Both the position numbers and the translations under genes were made by a program. Under the pieces are notes generated by a model. It ran no database searches. It saw only the letters and a program-made list of their open reading frames with translations, and had not been told where the DNA came from. Positions 1 to 6,064 of a stretch of DNA of 15,339 nt are shown in pieces (position 1 is the first letter of the stretch; every line of letters starts with the position of its first letter). The DNA lies in NCBI GenBank assembly GCA_003229345.1, contig QIDN01000409.1:1-15339 (forward strand), given 5' to 3'. Source of the DNA: Nitrospirota bacterium (GTDB taxonomy: Bacteria; Nitrospinota; Nitrospinia; Nitrospinales; Nitrospinaceae).

Positions 1-449
1 TGAAAATAGGGATCCCCACCCTTCAGCATTTTGCCGCCGACGATTTCTCCGACATACACAATATGATCTCCGAATGCCGTCTGTTCGCGCAGTTCGCATT
101 CCACATAGGCCACGGCATCGCTCAGAATTTTGATGCCGTGAAACCCCTTGCCCACCTTTAATCCGTCAAACACCGAAACGCCGGGCACCGGAGGTTTGAA
201 AAAATGTTTCATCAGGTCGTTCGAGTTCTTGCCCAACACGTTCACGATGAACGTTTGGGACGCCTCCACCATAAGCCGCGCCTGGCGCGTTACCCCCAGA
301 GCCACTGTCAGCGCGGGCGGGTCGAACGAACACTGGTTGACCCAGCTTGCCAACACGGCGTCTTCATTATCTTTATGTTTTGCTGTCACCACAAACAAAC
401 CGCTAGGAACGCGGCCCAGGGCTTTGCCCACCTCTTTTTTATTTTTCAA
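1..449 (-). CDS. Flavin reductase-like domain protein (partial, 3' end beyond window)
   Basis: The first 149 residues of an FMN-binding split-barrel (flavin reductase-like) protein are present; the gene runs off the left edge. Family landmarks are ASWVNQCSFDPP (residues 34-45), where flavin contacts usually lie, and GDHIVYVGEI (127-136), the typical GDH motif late in the domain. Such proteins reduce flavin with NAD(P)H or use bound FMN for electron transfer in the cytoplasm; which applies cannot be told. No ATG is available at the front. The start is taken as TTG at 449-447 because AGGAGA (460-455) lies five bases upstream and the protein begins directly with the family's usual N-terminus (KALGRVPSGLFVVT). 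A perfect palindrome sits just upstream of the ribosome binding site. The gene is separated from its right-hand neighbour by about 270 bases, so it probably has its own promoter. The family call is firm, the substrate unknown. Confidence 0.85.
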   Translation of the reverse strand, partial: MKNKKEVGKALGRVPSGLFVVTAKHKDNEDAVLASWVNQCSFDPPALTVALGVTRQARLMVEASQTFIVNVLGKNSNDLMKHFFKPPVPGVSVFDGLKVGKGFHGIKILSDAVAYVECELREQTAFGDHIVYVGEIVGGKMLKGGDPYF

Positions 450-461
450 TGTTCTCTCCTG

Positions 462-476
462 CCAGCGTGACGCTGG
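462..476. promoter_or_regulatory. Perfect 15-bp palindrome before the flavin reductase start
   Basis: CCAGCGT and ACGCTGG flank a single base. The palindrome lies one base upstream of the Shine-Dalgarno sequence of the TTG-started flavin reductase gene. It could be an operator for a dimeric repressor, or an mRNA hairpin (CCAGCG/CGCTGG with a 3-base loop) next to the ribosome binding site. The symmetry is seen directly; the role is inferred. Confidence 0.45.
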
Positions 477-519
477 ACTCAATTTGGCTGGAACGTAAGG
501 AATAAATCAATGAATTATC

Positions 520-685
520 TTCGCCAGCTGAGGTTTTTAAATTGCGCTCAGAGATTCTCAGTTGCCGACAACCGTCAGCAATCTCCCCCTCCGGGCAGGA
601 GGCGGTTCGCCACCTGAGCGAGGCCCGGAACTAATTCTCTCTCTACCTTTAGTATCACACTGAGTCCATCGGCAAGCTCAGGGTG
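520..685 (+). repeat. Hairpin-rich intergenic repeat, copy 1
   Basis: This stretch shares several blocks, in the same order, with 14819-14940 read on the minus strand: TTCGCCAGCTG (520-530), a TTTTAAATT block (535-543), GGCGGTTCGCC (601-611) and a terminal hairpin of the CACC...GGTG type. Several inverted repeats are visible. TTGCCGAC/GTCAGCAA (562-569/574-581) has one mismatch. CCTCC/GGAGG is at 588-592/598-602. An outer pair CGCTCAG/CTGAGCG (545-551/614-620) encloses both. CACACTGAG/CTCAGGGTG (656-664/677-685) has one mismatch. No open frame of note lies in 450-721. The last hairpin lies past the 722 stop of the minus-strand block and could help end or protect that transcript, though it lacks a T-run. 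Confidence 0.55.
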
Positions 686-721
686 ACACTGGAGCAATCT
701 CTTTTCAAACATTCGGTAATT

Positions 722-1090
722 TTAATTTATTTTATTGAGTGACCGAAATTTTTTCAAGGCTTTGATCAACTTCATCTGAGAAACCCATCCCTCTGACACC
801 AGAATCTCCCCGAGCAGGCGGTTGGTGTGCGTTTGCTGCTCCAACAACGCCTCCACCTGATCCTGACTCAGGTATTCCATCGCCACAGCCAGTTTTCCGA
901 AACTTTTATTTTTTTCCTCCGGCTTCCTCTGACGGGACAGAATCCGAAACAACTGCTTGTTGTCGATCAACCCTTTTTGCATCGCCAACCGCCCCAGCGG
1001 CACCCGGTCGGTTTTTTGGATTTCCAGTGCGCGAGCCAGGTCTTTTTCCCGGATGATATTCTGCTCTACGAGATACTCTCCAAAAATCAT
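722..1090 (-). CDS. Small protein of tandem GSPII_E/MshEN-like helical repeats
   Basis: This 122-residue protein has no signal peptide or membrane segment. It looks like four related helical-hairpin units arranged as a tandem duplication: residues 3-54 align by eye with 64-114. Each half begins with FG, carries a LxxALxxQ-like helix (17-25; ALLEQQ at 81-86) and then LG-x-[LI] (32-35; 93-96). This is the pattern of the N-terminal domain of type II secretion/type IV pilus ATPases (GSPII_E_N, MshEN), where tandem 24-residue motifs can bind cyclic di-GMP. The canonical RLG at the motif start is replaced by IFG and SFG, so nucleotide binding is doubtful. No ATPase domain follows. It starts 15 bases after the cyclase stop with AAGGA nine bases upstream of the ATG, so it is very probably translated from the cyclase transcript. 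Fold assignment is fairly secure; function unknown. Confidence 0.8.
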   Translation of the reverse strand: MIFGEYLVEQNIIREKDLARALEIQKTDRVPLGRLAMQKGLIDNKQLFRILSRQRKPEEKNKSFGKLAVAMEYLSQDQVEALLEQQTHTNRLLGEILVSEGWVSQMKLIKALKKFRSLNKIN

Positions 1091-1105
1091 TGATAGAGTT
1101 CCTTT

Positions 1106-3337
1106 CTACTTGGTCCGCATGGCAAAAACACCGTCCCAATCCGGTGGCGGCGGATGATGTTGAAACGTGATACACCGTTCGAAATAAGTCAGCGACGGGC
1201 CGTCGTCTTCGTACAAATTCAACGCGTTTTCAAAACAGGCGATGCCCTCCTCCCACCGCTGGTTTTTATAATGTTCCAGACCTTCCCGGAAATGAGGAAG
1301 AATGAGTCGGATGTGGTCCGCCATCTCCCCTTTACGCCCGAGTAGTTCGTAAATCTTGATCGGCTCTTTTTTACCGACCACACGGATGGAGTCCAACTCG
1401 CGTACTTCGATATCGTTCTTCGCCAACTCGTAAGTAAACTCGCTGAGCATAGTGTACGTGTAGTATTGCTTGTTAGCTCCCTCGAGCCGTGCCGCCACAT
1501 TCACCGGGTCGCCTATCATGGTGTAATCGAACCGATTCTCGGAACCCATGTTGCCCACTGTCACCTCGCCGGTGTTGATGCCAATACGCATGAACAATTC
1601 ATGCCGGCCCTTCTTTTTCCAGATGCTTCGCAACTGAGCCAACCGTTTTTGCATATCCAGTGCGGCGTAGCAGGTTCGGGTCGCGTGATCTTTAAAGTCG
1701 ATGGGCGCACCGAAAAACGCGATAATGGCGTCGCCCTCGAACTTGTCGACCGTGCCTTCATACTGCATGACAATGTCGGTCATCTCCGTCAAATATTCAT
1801 TCAACAAAACGACCAATTCACCGGCGGTCAACTGTTCTGAAATCGAGGAAAAACCCTCCAAGTCTGAGAAAAAAGCCGTCAATACTTTATCCTCTCCCCC
1901 CAGGTTCAATAGCTTCGGATTTTCCACCAACTGGTCCACCACTGCCGGAGCCAGGTACTGGCTGAATGCGCTCTTGATAAACCGTTTTTCTCTTTCTTCA
2001 AATGTGAAACGGTATAACGTGATTCCGAAATAAACCAGGAACTGGGAAAATAACGGAGATACCGTATGCACCCACAATCCTAGCCGAGTGAATAACATGT
2101 AATCGCAAACCAGATATCCCCCCACTCCAACCACCAGCAAGATGGCAGTACCAACGGCTTTAAAATAAAGGGCGACCAAACCCAACAAAATACCGGTTAC
2201 CAGAATCATCGTCACATCCAGAACCGGGACCCAAGGCGGACGTTCGAGGAAATCCTGCTGAAAGATGTTTTCGATCATATTGGCGTGCACCTCCACCCCG
2301 GGGAAAAGAGGACCATAAGGGGTGGTATGCAAGTCATGAAGGGCGGCGGCGCTGGCGCCGACCAGAACAATTTTATCTTTCAACTGTAGCCGCCCCACAG
2401 TGCCAGCGATGACATCGGATGCGGACAAATAGGTAAACGTCTGTTTCGGTCCGTAATAGTTCACCAGAAAATCCCCCTCTGCCGTGACGGGAATCGGAGA
2501 ATCCCCCAACCGTATTTCGCCCACGCGGTGAGGAAAAATTCGAACGACGGAACTCAGTTGGGTGGCTTCCTGCAACAATTGCAGACTGAACGGTGGAAAT
2601 GCCGCCTCCTTATGCATTCTCACCATGGGCATAAAGCGGATGACCCCATCATGCTCCGGTACAAAGGAAAAATAACCGGCGCTGTTGGCGGCGTCCATCA
2701 AAGAAGGCAGACTGAGACCCACCGCATAGATGGGTTGCAGAAAGTCGGGGGTGATCGATTGATCGCTGGACTGCACCATTGAGTACTGGGAAAAGTCCAA
2801 CAGTGTGAACTCCTTCGGTCCCATCATCGCCGCAGAATCTTCAGCTGCCTGCTCTGCTGTGGTGTACACAAAATAACCCAATACCGTCCGCCTCGACCGC
2901 CGGATCGCATCGGCAAACCTGGAATCCGAATCGCCCACTTCTTCCAGCCAATTCACCAGTTTTTCCCGGTTCATGCCAGAAACATTTTTCTTGGCAATTT
3001 CGTTTTTAACTTTTTCGAGGGAAAGGTGAATATCTTTTTCGGGAAACAAAAAATCGAAACCGATCACCGCCGCACCGGATTCCGTCAACTTGTCCACCAG
3101 CTTCGCCAACCGGGTGCGCGGCCAGGGCCAGCGTCCTTCCCGTTTCAGGCTGTGCTCATCAATGGCGACGATCACCACCTGATCGGAAACCGGCCGCGTG
3201 CCCCGCAGGGACATTTTAAAATCATATGCCTTGAATTCCAGAAGTTTAAAAAAGGGAAGATTGAGGGAATAAATGTAAAGGGAAAGCAGGGTGATCAACA
3301 CAGATACTGTAAAGGCATTCAGCCACCGAATTTTCAT
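1106..3337 (-). CDS. CHASE2-domain class III adenylate cyclase (membrane sensor)
   Basis: This 743-residue inner-membrane protein would convert ATP to cAMP in response to a periplasmic cue. An N-terminal membrane helix (about 8-28) leads into a CHASE2 sensor domain (about 35-365), with the usual GVIRFMPMV (231-239) and KIVLVGASA (322-330) segments. Hydrophobic helices follow at about 370-440, then a class III cyclase domain (about 480-665). The catalytic set is complete: metal-binding D492 and D536, adenine-selecting K532 and T606, and N613 and R617 in NVAARLE. Thr in place of Asp at 606 marks the class IIIb subtype, some members of which respond to bicarbonate. A TPR-like tail (about 683-743) ends the protein. 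The ATG has no Shine-Dalgarno sequence and an in-frame stop lies four codons upstream, which fixes the start at or after 3337. It follows the TpsA-like gene by 83 bases and precedes the repeat protein. Adenylate rather than guanylate specificity is inferred from K532/T606. Confidence 0.93.
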   Translation of the reverse strand: MKIRWLNAFTVSVLITLLSLYIYSLNLPFFKLLEFKAYDFKMSLRGTRPVSDQVVIVAIDEHSLKREGRWPWPRTRLAKLVDKLTESGAAVIGFDFLFPEKDIHLSLEKVKNEIAKKNVSGMNREKLVNWLEEVGDSDSRFADAIRRSRRTVLGYFVYTTAEQAAEDSAAMMGPKEFTLLDFSQYSMVQSSDQSITPDFLQPIYAVGLSLPSLMDAANSAGYFSFVPEHDGVIRFMPMVRMHKEAAFPPFSLQLLQEATQLSSVVRIFPHRVGEIRLGDSPIPVTAEGDFLVNYYGPKQTFTYLSASDVIAGTVGRLQLKDKIVLVGASAAALHDLHTTPYGPLFPGVEVHANMIENIFQQDFLERPPWVPVLDVTMILVTGILLGLVALYFKAVGTAILLVVGVGGYLVCDYMLFTRLGLWVHTVSPLFSQFLVYFGITLYRFTFEEREKRFIKSAFSQYLAPAVVDQLVENPKLLNLGGEDKVLTAFFSDLEGFSSISEQLTAGELVVLLNEYLTEMTDIVMQYEGTVDKFEGDAIIAFFGAPIDFKDHATRTCYAALDMQKRLAQLRSIWKKKGRHELFMRIGINTGEVTVGNMGSENRFDYTMIGDPVNVAARLEGANKQYYTYTMLSEFTYELAKNDIEVRELDSIRVVGKKEPIKIYELLGRKGEMADHIRLILPHFREGLEHYKNQRWEEGIACFENALNLYEDDGPSLTYFERCITFQHHPPPPDWDGVFAMRTK

Positions 3338-3352
3338 GGGAGGATTTTAACA
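3338..3352 (-). promoter_or_regulatory. Extended -10 box abutting the cyclase start codon
   Basis: On the minus strand TGT-TAAAAT (3352-3344) reads as an extended -10 element (TGn plus a 5/6 match to TATAAT). It is followed by six bases and then the cyclase ATG. By the usual spacing, transcription would begin at the A of the ATG. The cyclase has no Shine-Dalgarno sequence, which fits a leaderless internal transcript. No convincing -35 is seen. This is inference from spacing. Confidence 0.3.
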
Positions 3353-3420
3353 CAAGGGGAATCGACAGGGGGAAAGTCAGATGAAGGAAAACCGGTCAAA
3401 CAGATTCGATGATCTCAAAA

Positions 3421-5013
3421 TCAACAGCCGCCGGGACCACCGTTCTCGAAAAATTCGGTGAGAAAGGAGCTCAAGGACCCCTGTTGGATAGCATTGGTAT
3501 CGATGGGGGACTGGGGCACGCCGCCTGCCACGCTACCATTCAGGATCAAATTCCGGGTTTCATTGAAGGACGCTTCATCGGCGTTGATATTGGGTGCGCT
3601 CACATCGATATCCCGTGCTGAAGCAATGACCACGCCGGGGGCCACATTGAAATCACCTATGCCGTTACCCTCGCTATCGGCCACTGCAATAAAATCTCCC
3701 TGCGTCGTGGTGACATCGGCATTGATGTTGATATCGGTAATAGCAAACAACTTCAAGGCCGGGAAGATGGAAACCGCATCTTCGAAAGTAATATTTCCGC
3801 CGGAATTCAAAACCACTGAATCCTTGATGCCATCCGTATCCTCTTCAGGAATGCCTTTTACGTTGATGTCACCGTCCGTATTGAGTATCAAATTCTCTGC
3901 GATGATATGACGAATGTCGTTGTTACCCAGACCTCCATTAGGATTATTTCCGGGCCCGATATTCAGGTCGCCCCCGTTCGCGAGAGTAAAGGTGACGTCG
4001 CCCGCACCGCTGTCCAGATCACCCTTGAGGTCCAGATGATTGGCTACGATATTCATATTTCCATTGTTAGTCGACAAGAGCTCGTTTGCGGCTACTGCCA
4101 CTACATCTGCTGTGATAAACACATGGGAAGCATCCAGCGTTCCGGAAACCTTAACGGTACCCATGCCTCCACCGGAGAGGATGATTTTACCGTCTTTCTG
4201 CTGAACCGTTTGGGCTTCGATGATTCCGGAATGATTGACCACGTTGCCGATCACATCGCCCGCAGACCTTGCCGTCAGAAGAACCTGCCCTTCATTGGTG
4301 CGAATGAGCTTGGAATTATTGAACCGGTCACTGAGAGCTTTACCCTCTGCATCGGCCACCGCGAAACTGATCAAGCCGTCACCATTGAAATCCAACGTGG
4401 CGGCCGTGCCGGAAGCCAGCGCAATGGATCCCAGGTCCGCCACCACGACAATGGATCCATTAGTTTCCACCGCCGGAGCTAACAGACCGACATAGCGGGT
4501 GGCATTGATGACCCCATCATTAATGATTGCGGCCAACGGTCTGTACAGGTCCTGTGAAAACTGGTAATTACCTTTCAGGAAATCTTCGTTGGAAATGTTA
4601 AGCGTGGTCGCCAGAAGACCATGCACATCGACCACAGACCCTTTTCCGAACACCACGCCAGAGGGATTGGTCAGAAATACCTGACCGTTGGCAGAAAGTT
4701 TCCCGAGAATGAGGCTGGGGTCCGTGCCGATCACCCGGTTGAGCGCTATGGCACTGGAGTTCGGTTGCTTGAAGGTGACCGACTCCACCGAACCGATGCT
4801 GAATCCCTGCCAGTTGGTAATCAACTGTTGGCTGTCCTGCTGGATCAGCATGTCCTGCGCGGAAGGTTGTGAAATATTACCGGTCCCAGAGACAATCTTC
4901 CCACCATTGGGCAGGGCATACACCCATCCCGGTGTCACCGCCCACAAGCCCACCAAAAGGCTTACGGCCAGCCAGTTCAATCTGGAATTTCGTTTCGGTT
5001 CGGATTTGCGCAT
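3421..5013 (-). CDS. TpsA-like filamentous haemagglutinin N-terminal domain exoprotein
   Basis: This 530-residue secreted protein is the probable cargo of the nearby TpsB pore. A basic start and hydrophobic segment end in a likely signal peptidase site after VYA (residue 33). The two-partner-secretion (haemagglutination activity) domain follows, about 34-280. It is recognisable from GGKIVSGTGNI (37-47), IGTDPSLILGKL (95-106) and NPSGVVFG (116-123), the last being this protein's version of the NPNG motif. The rest (280-500) has the imperfect repeat texture of a right-handed beta-helix. At 530 residues it is far shorter than classical adhesins such as FhaB, and no separate C-terminal adhesin or toxin domain is visible. 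The protein has a single cysteine, its very last residue, after GGPGG. AGAGGA about ten bases upstream supports the ATG. The gene begins 25 bases after the FecR-domain gene and is probably in the same transcript. Confidence 0.88.
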   Translation of the reverse strand: MRKSEPKRNSRLNWLAVSLLVGLWAVTPGWVYALPNGGKIVSGTGNISQPSAQDMLIQQDSQQLITNWQGFSIGSVESVTFKQPNSSAIALNRVIGTDPSLILGKLSANGQVFLTNPSGVVFGKGSVVDVHGLLATTLNISNEDFLKGNYQFSQDLYRPLAAIINDGVINATRYVGLLAPAVETNGSIVVVADLGSIALASGTAATLDFNGDGLISFAVADAEGKALSDRFNNSKLIRTNEGQVLLTARSAGDVIGNVVNHSGIIEAQTVQQKDGKIILSGGGMGTVKVSGTLDASHVFITADVVAVAANELLSTNNGNMNIVANHLDLKGDLDSGAGDVTFTLANGGDLNIGPGNNPNGGLGNNDIRHIIAENLILNTDGDINVKGIPEEDTDGIKDSVVLNSGGNITFEDAVSIFPALKLFAITDININADVTTTQGDFIAVADSEGNGIGDFNVAPGVVIASARDIDVSAPNINADEASFNETRNLILNGSVAGGVPQSPIDTNAIQQGSLSSFLTEFFENGGPGGC

Positions 5014-5038
5014 GATGTACTATCCTCTTGATCCTGCC

Positions 5039-5845
5039 TCAACCCGAGGTACACGGATCCGATTCATCTTCCTCGAACAAATCATATTCTTCCTTCAAGG
5101 CATCCGTCACGATGGAGCCTTGCCGGGGTTTTTCGCGATACCGCGAACCCACCCAACCCATAACCATTTGCTGGATCATATTACGCTCCGGCCCCGTCAA
5201 AGCTTCCGGTTCCGTCGGCGGTTGGCCTTCTTCGATAACTGTTTTCATCATCGGTCCTACTATCACATCCCCAATGACGGTGGGATCGGCATTGAGCGCC
5301 CGGATGAGCCCCGCCTGATTGGCGACCAGAGTTTTGAGCTGTGAAATGCTCAGGTATCCCTGGGTGCCGCGCGCCGCCACATTGGCGGTGGGGGAAAGTA
5401 TTTTGAAATGGGATTTGGGATGTTTCTGTTCCTTATTGACGATATACATGGAAATACCGTGGCCGATGGTGATCACACCCTGGCGCAACTTTTCCTTGGC
5501 ATCGAACAGATACGATGCAATCGTCATCTGGGAGTTGGGGCCCAGAGCCATCAGGCTGGAATCTTCAAACAAAATGCGCAGGCGGCTCTTGCGACCGGTC
5601 CGAAACTCATCGCTGGCATACACCATCTGCTTGGGTTGCACCTTCTGCCAGGGGGTCAATGACACTGGAACCACCTGCCCGGGTTGAGCATCTGCTACCG
5701 GTTCCTCACCACCAGGAAGATATTCCGCGCTTCCAATAATGGCAATAATCTTCCCCACCGGCTTTTTCTCCGCCCAGGCATTTGCCGGAAGAATCAAAAC
5801 CGCCACCGCCAGCAGAGCCAGTGCCTGCCTGATAAGTTTCGTCAT
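5039..5845 (-). CDS. Secreted FecR-domain protein
   Basis: This 268-residue protein has a signal peptide (hydrophobic segment 8-22, likely cleavage after NAWA, residue 26) and one FecR domain at about 75-170. The domain shows the hallmarks DEFRTGRKSRLRI, a following FEDSSLMALG turn and the closing TANVAARGTQG. There is no N-terminal cytoplasmic anti-sigma region and no membrane anchor beyond the signal peptide. It is therefore not a classical FecR sigma regulator but a soluble or envelope-associated periplasmic protein of the kind often found beside CHASE2 cyclases. Its only cysteine lies four residues from the C-terminus (DPCTSG), mirroring the lone C-terminal cysteine of the exoprotein encoded next. 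AGGAG seven bases upstream supports the ATG at 5845. A terminator-like hairpin and a TATAAT box upstream suggest it is the first gene of a four-gene transcript. The ligand is unknown. Confidence 0.88.
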   Translation of the reverse strand: MTKLIRQALALLAVAVLILPANAWAEKKPVGKIIAIIGSAEYLPGGEEPVADAQPGQVVPVSLTPWQKVQPKQMVYASDEFRTGRKSRLRILFEDSSLMALGPNSQMTIASYLFDAKEKLRQGVITIGHGISMYIVNKEQKHPKSHFKILSPTANVAARGTQGYLSISQLKTLVANQAGLIRALNADPTVIGDVIVGPMMKTVIEEGQPPTEPEALTGPERNMIQQMVMGWVGSRYREKPRQGSIVTDALKEEYDLFEEDESDPCTSG

Positions 5846-5889
5846 CCCTCTACTCCTGCAGATTTCAATATTCTTGATTTGATGGAAAC

Positions 5890-5895
5890 ATTATA
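5890..5895 (-). promoter_or_regulatory. -10 box (TATAAT) upstream of the fecR-like gene
   Basis: A perfect TATAAT reads on the minus strand about 45 bases before the ATG at 5845, within an AT-rich stretch and downstream of the hairpin at 5945-5958. No good -35 is found at a 16-18 base spacing. It is a plausible start for the FecR/TpsA/cyclase/repeat-protein transcript. Confidence 0.4.
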
Positions 5896-5944
5896 TGCGT
5901 AAATGTAAATAAAAAGAGGAGAAATATGGGAAATCTGCAAAAAT

Positions 5945-5958
5945 ACCCCAAAAGGGGT
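5945..5958. terminator. Small bidirectional terminator-like hairpin after the tpsB-like gene
   Basis: ACCCC and GGGGT flank a four-base loop. On the minus strand, the direction of the transporter gene ending at 6065, the hairpin is followed by ATTTTTG. On the plus strand it is followed by TGTTTTTG. The stem is only five base pairs, so termination may be partial. A second short inverted repeat, TGCC/GGCA around a five-base loop, lies just before it at about 5968-5980. The rest of 5846-6064 is AT-rich and holds no gene. Confidence 0.45.
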
Positions 5959-6064
5959 TGTTTTTGATGCCTTTAAGGCAATAAAAAATTTATATTTATT
6001 AGATATTTCGGGTAAACCCAAGAATAACTTGAACTTAGATTTACAAAAAGGTTGGAATTTGCGG

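Noticed and set aside
906..1175. Open frame of 89 codons overlapping the cyclase end and the repeat protein
   Set aside because: It lies in another frame of two well-supported genes, matches no family I know and reads as a shadow of them.
4350..4420. EF-hand-like calcium loop in the exoprotein (DFNGDGLISF)
   Set aside because: The D-x-N-x-D-G pattern is there, but a GDGL-type turn is common at this position in haemagglutinin-domain exoproteins, and the flanking helices of an EF-hand are absent.
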